Position numbers and translations under genes: made by a program
Assembly: GCF_001712795.1 (NCBI RefSeq)
Contig: NZ_KV757607.1
Location: forward strand, 8,751 to 72,750
DNA from: Nostoc sp. KVJ20
GTDB taxonomy: Bacteria > Cyanobacteriota > Cyanobacteriia > Cyanobacteriales > Nostocaceae
Direction of reading: 5' to 3'
DNA: 64,000 bases
In this document: positions 26,434 to 35,788 of the stretch, one piece after another
Layout of the letters: every line of letters begins with the position of its first letter
How positions within the stretch are numbered: position 1 is the first letter of the stretch
Notes under the pieces: model-generated
What the model saw: only the letters and a program-made list of their open reading frames with translations
Told to the model about the DNA's origin: nothing
Database searches by the model: none

Positions 26434-26907
26434 ATGCTAGAAAACTTTCCCACTAGTTCTATTATCGCTGCTCTTGTAGTTGTTCTCAGTCTGTCAATCC
26501 TGGGTTATTTCGCTTGGAAAACTTTGATTACCTCAGACTTGTTTCAAAAAGGAATCAATCTTGCTCAAGCAAAAGATTACCAAGGTGCAGAAGCAGCCTT
26601 CCGCAAGGTGATTTCCATCAACTCTACTAATGATGTGGTGCGCTTGTTTTTGGGAGATGTTTTAAACCAACAAGGCCAAGTAGAGGAAGCAACAGAATTA
26701 TTCCGAGAAGTAATTCGCCGCAGTCCGAAAAATCCCGATGCTTACTTGCGTCTGGCAAATATTCTCATGCAGCAAGAGCGAGAAGAAGAAGCTAAAACTA
26801 ACCTGTTACAAGCTAAAGATTTATTACAAAAACAGCGCCAACCTGAAAAAGCTAAAAAAATCACTCAACTGTTAGATAAAATGAGTGCTAAGTCAAGTGA
26901 ATCTTAA
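26434..26907 (+). CDS. Membrane-anchored TPR protein
   Basis: The 157-residue protein has an N-terminal transmembrane helix (about residues 9-30) and three TPR units (about 36-135), such as [20 protein letters not shown]. The lysine-rich C-terminus ends in ITQLLDKMSAKSSES. It begins 3 bases after the hpt stop and is almost certainly cotranscribed. A scaffold for the membrane enzyme, or an unrelated envelope function, are both possible. Confidence 0.82.
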   Translation: MLENFPTSSIIAALVVVLSLSILGYFAWKTLITSDLFQKGINLAQAKDYQGAEAAFRKVISINSTNDVVRLFLGDVLNQQGQVEEATELFREVIRRSPKNPDAYLRLANILMQQEREEEAKTNLLQAKDLLQKQRQPEKAKKITQLLDKMSAKSSES

Positions 26908-27127
26908 GTTGAGTGAAAGTTGCGGAGATTAAATTTTCCTGTTCTGTCTCCTAATTTTTTACCATTTTCATCATAATGATGAGAATGGTTTTTATTTTGA
27001 AATTTGTAAAAGTTCAGAATTTATCAAGAATTTAGAATAATTAGTATATTTATCAAATGTTCTTCTGATTCTTTAACTATTCTGACTCCTGAATCCTGAA
27101 TTCTGAATCCTGAATTCTGACTTAAAT

Positions 27128-27337
27128 TTACCAGTGTTTACTGTAGTTATGTCCACAATTTTCGCAAGTTTCACCACTCCCTTCATAACCTTTACAATTG
27201 CAACCTGATGCGCTACAAGCACCATAGCCACAATGAATTAATTTAGATTTTAGACGAGAAAATATTGGGATTTTTAAAAGCTTATCTTTTTGCAAAACAG
27301 CGATGCTACTAACAGCTTGTTTGGTTTTTAAAGACAT
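27128..27337 (-). CDS. Small Cys/His-rich protein
   Basis: This 69-residue product has a basic, hydrophobic N-half and a C-terminal cluster: CGYGACSASGCNCKGYEG, then CENCGHNYSKH. The arrangement CxC followed by CxxCGH-x4-H could bind one or two zinc ions, and resembles short C-x-C/C-x2-C-G-H motifs seen in some eukaryotic zinc proteins. A modified peptide precursor is another option. It is followed by STRR-type sequence. No family can be named. The ATG at 27337 has GGATAATATA ahead, a weak site. Confidence 0.55.
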   Translation of the reverse strand: MSLKTKQAVSSIAVLQKDKLLKIPIFSRLKSKLIHCGYGACSASGCNCKGYEGSGETCENCGHNYSKHW

Positions 27338-27464
27338 ATTATATTATCCTTCAGCATTACAGAAATTAGATGCACTATATCACTAATATTTTAGTACTAG
27401 AATAGTATCAAATGAGGACAGGAATTTAGTAGTAAATTTTATAGATAAAACAAATCAAGTGTTT

Positions 27465-29618
27465 ATGTCAGACATAATATCAGAATTGTGGACTAATTTT
27501 TTTACATCAGGATCATTTATTCCACATGGGCACTGCTATCTATGGCAAACAAATTTAGTTTGGTTACATATATTATCTGACTCGCTAATTGCACTAGCTT
27601 ATTATTCGATTCCAGCTACACTATTTTACTTTGTGCGTAAGCGGCAGGATTTGCCCTTTGATTGGATTTTTCTGCTGTTTAGTGCATTTATCGTAGCTTG
27701 CGGTACCACACATTTAATAGAAATTTGGACACTTTGGCATCCAACCTATTGGCTATCGGGGTTTGTCAAAGCAATAACTGCCACAATATCTTTAATTACA
27801 GCAGTAAATCTTGTGTCTCTAGTTCCCCAAACACTGGCATTTACTAGCCCCGCTCAACTAGAACAAGCAAATCAAGAACTTCAAACCCAAATAACCGAAC
27901 GCTTACGGATAGAAAAGGAACTGCGAAAATACCAGAATCATCTGGAAGAAATGGTTGCTGTTCGCACCAATGAAATTACCAAAACTAACGAAAAATTACA
28001 ACAAGAAATCCTGGAACGCCAACGTATTTTAGAAGTTCTCCGACAAAGCGAAGAACGCTACCGCTACTTGGCTGAGGCAATCCCTCAACTTGTATGGACA
28101 ACTGATGCTAACGGTGAATGTGATTTTTTTAATCAAAATTGGTGTGACTACACTGGGCTAACATTAGAGCAATCTTTGGGTTCTGGTTGGTTGGCGGCAT
28201 TGCATCCAGATGATATTCAAAGTGCTGATGAAGTGTGGTCTAATGCTGTAAAAGATGGCAGTATATATAACAACGAATATCGCTTCAAACGGGCTTCTGA
28301 TGGCTCCTATCGTTGGCAGTTAGCGCGAGGTTTACCACTCAAAGATGAGCAAGGTATTGTAGTCAAGTGGTTTGGAACATGTACAGATATCCACGAACAG
28401 AAACAAATACTTGAAGAACGGGCGCACCTGCTGGAATTAGAACAATTAGCACGAGCGAAAGCAGAAACAGCCAATCGAATTAAAGATGAATTTTTAGCCG
28501 TCCTTTCTCACGAATTACGCACTCCACTAAATGCAATTCTCGGCTGGTCAAAGTTGTTGCAAACCCGCAGGTTAGACCAAGTAAAGACATCTGAAGCACT
28601 AGCCACAATCGAGCGGAATGCCACTTTACAGGTTCAACTCATTGAAGACTTGCTGGATATCTCCAGAATTTTACAGGGCAAACTGACGCTGAATATTACG
28701 AAGATTAACCTAGAGTCTACGGTATTGTCGGCATTAGAAACAATGCGATTAGCGGCAGAAACAAAGTTGATTGAGGTGAATACGGTATTTGAACCGGATG
28801 TGGGGGAAATTCTAGGCGATTCTATTCGTTTGCAGCAAGTTGTCTGGAATCTCCTTTCTAACGCTGTCAAATTTACACCCAAGGGAGGAAAGGTAGAAGT
28901 GCGATTAGAGCAAGCTGATGGCTATGCTCAACTTGTAGTTAGCGATACAGGTAAAGGAATTAGCGCTGACTTTTTGCCATTCGTGTTTGATTATTTCCGC
29001 CAAGCGGATAGCACCTCTACGAGAAATTTTGGTGGATTAGGACTGGGATTGGCAATTGTGCGTAATATCATCGAAATGCATGGCGGTACCGTCAAAGCAG
29101 AGAGCCACGGTGAAGGGAAAGGGGCAATATTTACTGTGAGCTTACCGCTTCTGCCAGATGAAAGTCCAAGTCTGACGGATGAACAAAACTACCCTGCGTT
29201 TTTAGCTCCTAACTCCTTACCTCTGAATGGCATCCGAGTTTTAGTTGTTGATGATGATGCTGATTCACGAGATTTTGTTGCTTTTGTATTAGAGCAAGAT
29301 GGGGCTTTTGTTATTGCGGTATCTTCCGCTTATGAAGCATTACAAACCCTAGCAGAGGTAAAGCTAGATGTGTTAGTCAGCGATATTAGTATGCCCGATA
29401 TGGATGGCTATATGTTAATACATCAAGTGAGAAATTTGATACCAGAACAAGGTGGACAAATTCCAGCAATTGCCTTGACTGCTTTTGCGAGAAATGATGA
29501 CCAGCAAGAAGCCTTAAAAGCTGGGTTTCAGATCCATTTACCCAAGCCTCTTAACCCAGAAGAATTAGTTGCAGCCATTGCTCAACTTCTTGAAATAAAA
29601 GTGTCAGAAATTACCTAA
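27465..29618 (+). CDS. Ethylene-receptor-like hybrid histidine kinase
   Basis: The 717-residue product starts with three transmembrane helices that match the ethylene-binding domain of plant ETR1. The key residues align with the same spacing: D39, Y46, I49, P50, I76, C79 and H83. Then follow a coiled coil (about 130-195), a PAS/PAC module (195-315), HisKA with LSHELRTPLN, HATPase with GLGLGLAIV, and a C-terminal receiver (VLVVDDD, SDISMPDMDG, PKPL). It likely senses ethylene through bound copper, as shown for the cyanobacterial SynEtr1. The ATG at 27465 is preferred to the GTG at 27459. Confidence 0.9.
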   Translation: MSDIISELWTNFFTSGSFIPHGHCYLWQTNLVWLHILSDSLIALAYYSIPATLFYFVRKRQDLPFDWIFLLFSAFIVACGTTHLIEIWTLWHPTYWLSGFVKAITATISLITAVNLVSLVPQTLAFTSPAQLEQANQELQTQITERLRIEKELRKYQNHLEEMVAVRTNEITKTNEKLQQEILERQRILEVLRQSEERYRYLAEAIPQLVWTTDANGECDFFNQNWCDYTGLTLEQSLGSGWLAALHPDDIQSADEVWSNAVKDGSIYNNEYRFKRASDGSYRWQLARGLPLKDEQGIVVKWFGTCTDIHEQKQILEERAHLLELEQLARAKAETANRIKDEFLAVLSHELRTPLNAILGWSKLLQTRRLDQVKTSEALATIERNATLQVQLIEDLLDISRILQGKLTLNITKINLESTVLSALETMRLAAETKLIEVNTVFEPDVGEILGDSIRLQQVVWNLLSNAVKFTPKGGKVEVRLEQADGYAQLVVSDTGKGISADFLPFVFDYFRQADSTSTRNFGGLGLGLAIVRNIIEMHGGTVKAESHGEGKGAIFTVSLPLLPDESPSLTDEQNYPAFLAPNSLPLNGIRVLVVDDDADSRDFVAFVLEQDGAFVIAVSSAYEALQTLAEVKLDVLVSDISMPDMDGYMLIHQVRNLIPEQGGQIPAIALTAFARNDDQQEALKAGFQIHLPKPLNPEELVAAIAQLLEIKVSEIT

Positions 29619-29850
29619 AAAACACTTTTTTACTCCTAATAAAGCACCATCTATTTTGTACAAATGGACAGTTGCATGAGACAAAACTTGTATCAAGTTG
29701 GGTTAATAACTTATAATTCCTGCTAGAACCCGGATAAAGCTACGCTTTTGCTCGCTGCCCCTAATCCCCAGAGGGACTGAGAGTTGAGTGTTTTTACGAT
29801 GACAGTCGAACTCAATATTACATGTAAACCAAGCAGGTAAGGTAATAACA

Positions 29851-30867
29851 ATGCTGAAAAACAAGAATATACTGGTAGCAGCTATTATCTGCTTGTGTTT
29901 GAGTAATGGGAATACTGTCTTTGCTAAAGATGTTGGCGTTGTTTTATCAAAAATTCCAAACTCAAATCAAGCAGCACTTCCTCAGAACAAAAACGCAGTT
30001 GCTAACTTCGAGCGAGGAGCCAATCTCCAAACACAAGGAGATTTAAAAGGAGCAGAGGCAGCTTTTCGGAAAGCAATTGAACTAGAACCAAAATTTATCC
30101 AAGCTTATATTGCTTTGGGAAATACTCTCGACGATCAAGGCAAACTCCAAGAAGCGATCGCACAATATAATAAAGCCATCAGCCTTGATCCTAAGTATCC
30201 TCAAGCCCACTTTCACTTAGGAAATGCTCTGTACGATCAAGGCAAACTCCAAGAAGCGATCGCCCAATATAATCAAGCTATTAGCTTCCATCCGAAGTAT
30301 GCAGACGCTCACTACTACTTAGGGAACGCTTTGTATGCTCAAGGAAAACCAACAGAAGCAGTCGCCGAATATACAGCAGCCATTGCCTTCAATCCGAAAA
30401 ATTCAGCAGCTTATAACGCCTTGGGAAATGCTCTGTACGCTCAAGGGCAACTAGAAGAAGCGATCGCTCAGTACAAAAAAGCCATAAGTTTCGCTCCCAA
30501 GTATGCAGACGCTCACTATAATTTAGCAAGTGCTTTATACGCTCAAGGAAAACCAACAGAAGCAATCGCCGAATATACCCAAGCGATTCGCCTTGATCCG
30601 AAACATGCACAAGCTTACACAGGTTTGGCAAATGCGATGGACGATCAAGGCAAACCACAAGAAGCGATCGCACATTACAAAAAAGCCATTAGCCTCGTAC
30701 CCAACGATGCTTATGCTTACTATAATTTGGGCGTCACTTTGGGAAGGCAAGGACAACTAGAAGAAGCGATTTTCAATTTCAAAAAAGCCAGAGAGTTATT
30801 CCAAGCAGAGGCAAACAAGGAGATGCTTGAGCAAGTTGATCAGCTAATCCAAAAATTAACGCAATAA
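29851..30867 (+). CDS. Exported TPR protein with eight repeats
   Basis: The 338-residue product has a signal peptide (cleavage near TVFA, residue 25) and eight 34-residue TPR units from about residue 48 to 325, such as [14 protein letters not shown]. The repeats are highly alike at the DNA level (102-bp periodicity), which suggests recent expansion. It may act as a periplasmic scaffold. No obvious partner is encoded next to it; a 73-bp STRR tract follows directly after the stop. Confidence 0.88.
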   Translation: MLKNKNILVAAIICLCLSNGNTVFAKDVGVVLSKIPNSNQAALPQNKNAVANFERGANLQTQGDLKGAEAAFRKAIELEPKFIQAYIALGNTLDDQGKLQEAIAQYNKAISLDPKYPQAHFHLGNALYDQGKLQEAIAQYNQAISFHPKYADAHYYLGNALYAQGKPTEAVAEYTAAIAFNPKNSAAYNALGNALYAQGQLEEAIAQYKKAISFAPKYADAHYNLASALYAQGKPTEAIAEYTQAIRLDPKHAQAYTGLANAMDDQGKPQEAIAHYKKAISLVPNDAYAYYNLGVTLGRQGQLEEAIFNFKKARELFQAEANKEMLEQVDQLIQKLTQ

Positions 30868-30940
30868 GGGGATTGGGGATTGGGGATTGGGGATTGGGGA
30901 CTGGGAATTGGGGATTGGGGACTGGGAATTGGGGATTGGG
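30867..30940. repeat. STRR tract (GGATTGG)n
   Basis: About ten heptamers GGATTGG with variants GGACTGG and GAATTGG. It starts at the stop codon of the TPR gene. Guanine-rich on the plus strand. Confidence 0.85.
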
Positions 30941-30975
30941 AAAGAAGCAGGGGGAGCAGGGGGAGCAGGGGAAGA

Positions 30976-31017
30976 ATGACAAATGACAAATGACAAATGA
31001 CAAATGACAAATGACAA
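30976..31017. repeat. STRR tract (ATGACAA)6 containing the cobA-hemD start
   Basis: Six perfect ATGACAA units at 7-base steps from 30976. The ATG of the sixth unit, at 31011, is the start codon of cobA-hemD. There is no Shine-Dalgarno within the tract. Confidence 0.85.
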
Positions 31018-32606
31018 ATAACAGAGGTAAAGTCTACCTCGTAGGTGCTGGGCCTGGAGATGCGGCATACCTAACAGTAAAAGCTTACAATCTTTTAGCT
31101 ACGGCTCAGGTGTTAGTCTACGATGCTTTAGTAGATGGTCAATTATTGCAGTGCGTACCAGATAATTGCCTAAAGTTAGATGTCGGCAAACGCGGTGGCA
31201 AACCCAGTACAGCCCAAGCAGATATTAACAAATTACTGGTAAAACACTGTCTACAAGGAAAACAAATTGTACGACTCAAATCAGGTGATCCGTTGATTTT
31301 TGGGCGTTGCGCTTCCGAAATTGAAGCGTTGAAAGCATCCGGTTGTGATTTTGAACTAGTACCAGGAATTTCCTCAGCCCTTGCAGCACCTTTGTTAGCA
31401 GGAATTCCCCTGACAGATCCAGTTTTAAGCCGCTGTTTTGCAGTATTTACAGCTCACGAACCAGAGGTTTTAGATTGGGAGGCACTGTCACGCTTAGAGA
31501 CACTGGTAATTTTGATGGGAGGGCAACATCTACCAGAGATTGTACATAAACTGGTGCGACACGGGCGATCGCACTTAACACCTATTGCCATCATCCGTTG
31601 GGCAGGAACTCCCGATCAACAAATTTGGACAGCGCAACTGGGCAATATTTTGGAACAAACCACCGGATTATCCCTTTCTCCGGCGGTAATTGTGATTGGT
31701 GAAGTTGTTGGGCTACGCAAGTACTTACAACCTGAGAAAATAGATTGTCAGGATTTAACTACAGCCAAAACTCCTAGCCTCCCTGCTATGTCAAGCAACT
31801 TCTCCCTCTCTCCCCTTCCCCTTACTGGTAAAACAATCTTGGTAACACGTTCAGTTGGCCAATCGAGTCAATTTGGCGATCGCCTCATCGCATCAGGTGC
31901 AACAGTCATCGAAATGCCTACCTTAGAAATCGGCCCACCTTCGTGTTGGGAAGCTTTGGATAATGCGATCGCTCATTTATCTGACTTCGACTGGTTAATT
32001 CTCACTTCTACCAACGGCATAGACTACTTTTTTGAAAGGTTAGTCACCCAAGGTAAAGATACCCGTGCTTTAGCTGGCGTCAAAATTGCCGTTGTTGGTG
32101 AGAAAACAGCCCAAGGTCTTAAACAACGCTCTCTTCAAGCAGATTTTATTCCCCCCAACTTTGTCGCCGATTCTTTAGTGGAAAATTTTCCAGAGAAACT
32201 GGATGGTAAGAAGGTTTTATTTCCCAGAGTTGAAAGCGGCGGAAGAGAAATTTTGGTTCAGGAATTAACTCTCAAGGGAGCAAAGGTGATAGAAGTTGCG
32301 GCATATCAATCTTGTTGTCCTAATGGTATTCCAGATGCGGCAAAGTTAGCTCTCCAAAACCGCCAGGTAGATGTAATTACTTTTGCTAGTTCTAAAACTG
32401 TACAATTTTTCTGTCAACTTACTAACAATATATTTTCCAACAACTCTGATCCTAGCCCATTCTTAGAAGAAGTTTGTATTGCCTCTATCGGCCCCCAAAC
32501 CTCCAAAACTTGCCATTCTTTATTTGGGCGTGTGGACATAGAAGCTGAAGAATATACTTTAGACGGTTTAACCCAAGCACTGATTACATGGGCAACCAAT
32601 TCTTAG
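31011..32606 (+). CDS. Uroporphyrinogen-III C-methyltransferase / uroporphyrinogen-III synthase fusion
   Basis: The 531-residue protein joins two tetrapyrrole enzymes. Residues 1-245 are a CobA-type SAM methyltransferase: VGAGPGD at 11-17, LKSGDPLIFGR and VPGISSALAAP. Residues about 272-525 are HemD-type synthase (KTILVTRSVGQSS, ILTSTNGIDYF, VAAYQSCCPN). HemD closes the ring to make uroporphyrinogen III, and CobA methylates it to precorrin-2 for siroheme and cobalamin. The start codon lies in an ATGACAA repeat. The stop TAG is formed at the edge of a mobile repeat. coaE follows on the same strand. Confidence 0.93.
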   Translation: MTNNRGKVYLVGAGPGDAAYLTVKAYNLLATAQVLVYDALVDGQLLQCVPDNCLKLDVGKRGGKPSTAQADINKLLVKHCLQGKQIVRLKSGDPLIFGRCASEIEALKASGCDFELVPGISSALAAPLLAGIPLTDPVLSRCFAVFTAHEPEVLDWEALSRLETLVILMGGQHLPEIVHKLVRHGRSHLTPIAIIRWAGTPDQQIWTAQLGNILEQTTGLSLSPAVIVIGEVVGLRKYLQPEKIDCQDLTTAKTPSLPAMSSNFSLSPLPLTGKTILVTRSVGQSSQFGDRLIASGATVIEMPTLEIGPPSCWEALDNAIAHLSDFDWLILTSTNGIDYFFERLVTQGKDTRALAGVKIAVVGEKTAQGLKQRSLQADFIPPNFVADSLVENFPEKLDGKKVLFPRVESGGREILVQELTLKGAKVIEVAAYQSCCPNGIPDAAKLALQNRQVDVITFASSKTVQFFCQLTNNIFSNNSDPSPFLEEVCIASIGPQTSKTCHSLFGRVDIEAEEYTLDGLTQALITWATNS

Positions 32607-32780
32607 AGGATGTTTGAAAAGTCCTCTTGTCGGTATCAAAAATTTTACATCCCCCTAAATCCACCGATAAATTGAGGGACTTTGATTCCGGTTCCCCCTT
32701 TTTAAGGGGAGCTAGTGGGGAGCTAGGGGGGATCTAAAAGTACCTAAAGTCACAGCGAAACACTTGTTCATTCAACCTCT
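32604..32780. mobile_element. Degenerate element with GAGGATGTTTGAAAAGT end
   Basis: The left end TAGAGGATGTTTGAAAAGT matches the ends of 8920-9136. The right end is degenerate (CACTTGTTCATTCAACCTCT). The interior holds the C-run/G-run spacer motif. The left TAG serves as the stop codon of cobA-hemD. Confidence 0.5.
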
Positions 32781-32808
32781 GAGATGAGAGAGCAGACGAG
32801 AATAACAA

Positions 32809-32864
32809 ATGACCAATGACCAATGACCAATGACAAATAACAAATGACAAATGACAAATGACAA
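32809..32864. repeat. STRR tract (ATGACMA)8 containing the coaE start
   Basis: Eight 7-base units: three ATGACCA, one ATGACAA, one ATAACAA, three ATGACAA. The last unit, at 32858, contains the start codon of coaE. Confidence 0.85.
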
Positions 32865-33454
32865 AACATATAATCGGCTTAACTGGCGGTATTGCTACAG
32901 GCAAAACCACCGTCACAAATTATTTGGCTAGCGCTTATAACCTGCCGATTTTGGATGCAGATATTTATGCTAGAGACGCAGTAGCTTTAGGTTCGCCGAT
33001 TCTGGGTGCGATCGCTCAACGTTACGGCGAACAAATTTTACTAGCAGATGGCAGCCTCAACCGCCAAAAGTTAGGCGAAGTTATCTTTAATTGTCAAGAT
33101 GAACGCAACTGGATAGATGATTTGATTCATCCTTATGTGCGCGATCGCTTCCTCACAGCAATTGCCCAATCTTCCTCACAAACACTGGTGTTAGTAGTGC
33201 CTCTCTTATTTGAAGCGGGAATGACTGATTTGGTTACAGAAATTTGGGTAGTGCATTGTTCCCAAGAGCAACAACTACAAAGATTGATACAAAGAAACCA
33301 TTTAAATAGAGAACAAGCAGAAGCCAGGATCAACAGCCAATTATCTATCGAAGAAAAAGTTGCTCATGCAGATGTCGTTTTAGATAACTCCTCTACCCTA
33401 GAATTACTACTGAAACAGGTAGATGTAGTCCTAAAAACCAGGAATGGAGACTAA
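32858..33454 (+). CDS. coaE: Dephospho-CoA kinase
   Basis: The 198-residue kinase has the P-loop GGIATGKT (residues 10-17), the DADIYAR segment that follows, HPYVRDR, and LVVPLLFEAG. It phosphorylates dephospho-CoA in the last step of coenzyme A synthesis. Length is standard. It starts in the ATGACAA repeat, and TKHIIGLTGG matches the usual N-terminus. A 13-bp hairpin follows the stop. Confidence 0.95.
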   Translation: MTKHIIGLTGGIATGKTTVTNYLASAYNLPILDADIYARDAVALGSPILGAIAQRYGEQILLADGSLNRQKLGEVIFNCQDERNWIDDLIHPYVRDRFLTAIAQSSSQTLVLVVPLLFEAGMTDLVTEIWVVHCSQEQQLQRLIQRNHLNREQAEARINSQLSIEEKVAHADVVLDNSSTLELLLKQVDVVLKTRNGD

Positions 33455-33455
33455 A

Positions 33456-33484
33456 GTCTATTTATCTTAAAAAGATACATAGAC
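33456..33484 (+). terminator. Hairpin after coaE
   Basis: GTCTATTTATCTT and AAGATACATAGAC pair at 12 of 13 positions around a 3-base loop. It begins 2 bases after the coaE stop. No strong U tract. Confidence 0.5.
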
Positions 33485-33891
33485 GACATTCTTAAGACAT
33501 AAAACATTTATAAATTAATATTATATTTTTAACAAAAAAACACTCATATCTGACCAAATATTGTTCAATAATTCGGTGATTTTACAGTTGAATCTGCGGT
33601 TCCCAGTACTGTAAATTTAAGTGAATAGTAAAACAATAGCTGCCATAACATCTGGTGTTGTATGAAATACTGAAGATTAAAGGTAACAAACTAGTCAATA
33701 ATATGAAAAATAGTGAACTTTTACCTAAAAAACAGCATCATCATGACATCAATAGTTTATCTTACAGAAGATCCATTTAGTATCAATTAAACATTAATAT
33801 CTCAGAATTAAGTCTTAAACAAACTGACTTTTGAATTATTAGGTCTATTTTTCACTTGTTTTTAAGTGCCTTCTCTTCAATCAGAACAGGT
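33485..33891. other. AT-rich spacer
   Basis: No coding sequence or clear RNA structure is visible over about 400 bases. It should contain the promoter of the small conserved protein at 33892. Confidence 0.3.
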
Positions 33892-34197
33892 ATGAACTTA
33901 AGTTTTAGTTTTTTAAATAAGTTATCTTTGGTTAGCTTTCCAGCTAATCCATTAAAACAAAAGAATAAAATCCATGATTATACCCAACAAGTTTGGGGAA
34001 GTGACTACGTATTTGAGCGCCTTAATGAAGGAATGATCGGTTACATGACTGGAGTCGGCAAAGGTATTAAACCCTGCGATCGCATTATCTTACGAGAAGG
34101 TTGTGAATCTTATCAATATCAAGTTGAAGAAGTTGATTACTACTCCGATCCGTCTGATATGTGGATAGCTTTACTGAAACAAATACCGATTGACTAA
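33892..34197 (+). CDS. Small conserved-type protein of unknown function
   Basis: The 101-residue product starts at the ATG at 33892 (ACAGG just before). It lacks a signal peptide and has a conserved-looking C-half: GYMTGVGKGIKPCDRIIL, then YQYQVEEVDYYSDPSDMWIALL. Two cysteines are present. I cannot name a family. The frame could extend to a TTG at 33856, but the ATG reads better. It is convergent with the large unknown gene at 34278. Confidence 0.6.
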   Translation: MNLSFSFLNKLSLVSFPANPLKQKNKIHDYTQQVWGSDYVFERLNEGMIGYMTGVGKGIKPCDRIILREGCESYQYQVEEVDYYSDPSDMWIALLKQIPID

Positions 34198-34277
34198 ATA
34201 TCAAAGTCAACCAGTTATTTAAATTATAAATGTGAAAATTCTTCTTCTCTTGCTAGATAATAAGAGAAGTCAGTTAT

Positions 34278-35681
34278 CTATTTTAAATTTATCAAAAAAT
34301 GAGCTATTAAAGTATTCCTTTCGTAGGATAGCAAGTAAAGATGCAAAAGATTTGGGTTATTTTTATCAAGGTGCATTACTGTACCATCTACCGCTAAATG
34401 GTGATGATCTATCCAACGCTCTTGTGAATCTAGTAAAAAACTGAAGTAAGGGCTGACATCTGGATGATTTTTTGTTAATTCATCGTAGCTTTGATAAAAA
34501 GGAGGTATCCCAATTCCCATTGGCATATATAAGCCGTTAGGATACTCTTGTACAGTCAATTGAGGGAGTGTTTTGAGATCAATCCCACTAATGAATAATT
34601 TATTTTGTTCACTAGTCTTAGTATCTGTGAATAGTAACTCAATTTCCTGTAAATTTTGTTCAACACCAATCGGTTTAATGTTCCTTAAAATAGCTTTATC
34701 AAATTTGCCTATTCTCCAGTATTGATTTCCCCAAGGCTTATTTTGATCATAAAATCCTGGTGGTCGAAAACTTGCAAATTTAATTTCCTTTTTAGGGTCG
34801 TAAAAATCTCCCCATTTTGTGACATTAGTCGCTAGCGTAGTTCTAACTTTTCTACCTTGCTCTCCCGATACAATTATCCTTTCGTCTAGGGGGAACTGAG
34901 TAGCGACTTCTTTTTCATCAATTATATTTCTCAGAAGATTAGTCTTTAATATTGTGCCACTTGGGTCTTGCCAGTGTTCTAATTTCCACCAATGCTTCCA
35001 ATAGGAAATATTATTAATTTTTTCAAAAATATTTTTGTAATGTCCCATCGGAAAGGTAAACCAACTTTGATAATAAAGAGATTTGTTACCATCCTCTTTA
35101 GTGAAAAGCAAAATTTCCCAAAATCCGGCATTTAAGCAATTATTAGCCAAAGCAACCTCTACGAGATTTTGCTTTTCAAAACCATCTCCTCCAACAATTT
35201 CTAGATTTTTGGAATTAGCGGGAAAACTAACCTGTTGTCTATTCCACTCCCGGTCTGTAAAAGCAATTATTTCTAATCCTTGATCTTTTTTAACCCATTC
35301 GGGTGCTTTTGGGACTAATAGCTCTAAATCAACATTTTTTATAATGATTTGTGCCGTTTTGTTGTCTGTTGGCTCAAGCACAAAATCAAAATGCGTATCA
35401 TCTCTCTTAATAATTGTTAATTTTCTATTGGAATATCTTTGAAAGTTTTTGCCTAGAGGTGCGGGATTAACTGGATAATCGACATTCGATAATTCTTGTA
35501 GTTTTAGAGTCATCTTGTCATCAAATTTATATCTGGACTTAAACCAGAAACCACCTATTCCCAGCAAACCAAGGCATAAAATAAGGGTACTGAATAAAAT
35601 TTGTTTCTTCGTGACTCTAAAATTAGCTTTGCCAAATCGGGAAATGCCTGCATTTTTTTCCTTCGCAGAATTATTTTTCAT
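34278..35681 (-). CDS. Membrane-anchored protein of unknown function
   Basis: This 467-residue protein has a single N-terminal membrane anchor (residues 28-47, LFSTLILCLGLLGIGGFWF) and a large extracytoplasmic part with many aromatic residues, for example YWKHWWKLEHWQDPSGTI and GNQYWRIGKF. It resembles no family I know. The paired motifs YMPMGIGIPPFYQSY and DERWIDHHH-like segment near the end could form a binding site. The start at 35681 gives a lysine-rich cytoplasmic tail. The neighbour upstream is a broken IS605-type element, so it may be part of an accessory segment. Confidence 0.6.
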   Translation of the reverse strand: MKNNSAKEKNAGISRFGKANFRVTKKQILFSTLILCLGLLGIGGFWFKSRYKFDDKMTLKLQELSNVDYPVNPAPLGKNFQRYSNRKLTIIKRDDTHFDFVLEPTDNKTAQIIIKNVDLELLVPKAPEWVKKDQGLEIIAFTDREWNRQQVSFPANSKNLEIVGGDGFEKQNLVEVALANNCLNAGFWEILLFTKEDGNKSLYYQSWFTFPMGHYKNIFEKINNISYWKHWWKLEHWQDPSGTILKTNLLRNIIDEKEVATQFPLDERIIVSGEQGRKVRTTLATNVTKWGDFYDPKKEIKFASFRPPGFYDQNKPWGNQYWRIGKFDKAILRNIKPIGVEQNLQEIELLFTDTKTSEQNKLFISGIDLKTLPQLTVQEYPNGLYMPMGIGIPPFYQSYDELTKNHPDVSPYFSFLLDSQERWIDHHHLAVDGTVMHLDKNNPNLLHLYLLSYERNTLIAHFLINLK

Positions 35682-35697
35682 TAGACAAATTTATTTT

Positions 35698-35742
35698 TAT
35701 CAGAAAAATGGGTTTAAAACCCCGTGCTTCTAGCACGGCTTT
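35698..35742. repeat. Left-end-like hairpin sequence of the TnpB element
   Basis: GGTTTAAAACCCCGTGCTTC followed by TAGCACGG forms the hairpin CCGTGCT-TCT-AGCACGG. It lies 47 bases before the tnpB frame and has a near-identical copy at 36807-36851. This is the typical position of a subterminal hairpin at the left end of IS200/IS605 elements. Confidence 0.6.
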
Positions 35743-35788
35743 GATTTGCTAGGTTTACCTCTTCCAGTAAATGTGTTAAAGTCCTGGA

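Noticed and set aside
31011..32606. Cobalamin riboswitch upstream of cobA-hemD
   Set aside because: The upstream 140 bases are only heptamer repeats, with no B12-box-like sequence.
34232..34444. 70-codon plus-strand frame
   Set aside because: Mostly antisense to the end of the large unknown gene, whose long frame is better supported.
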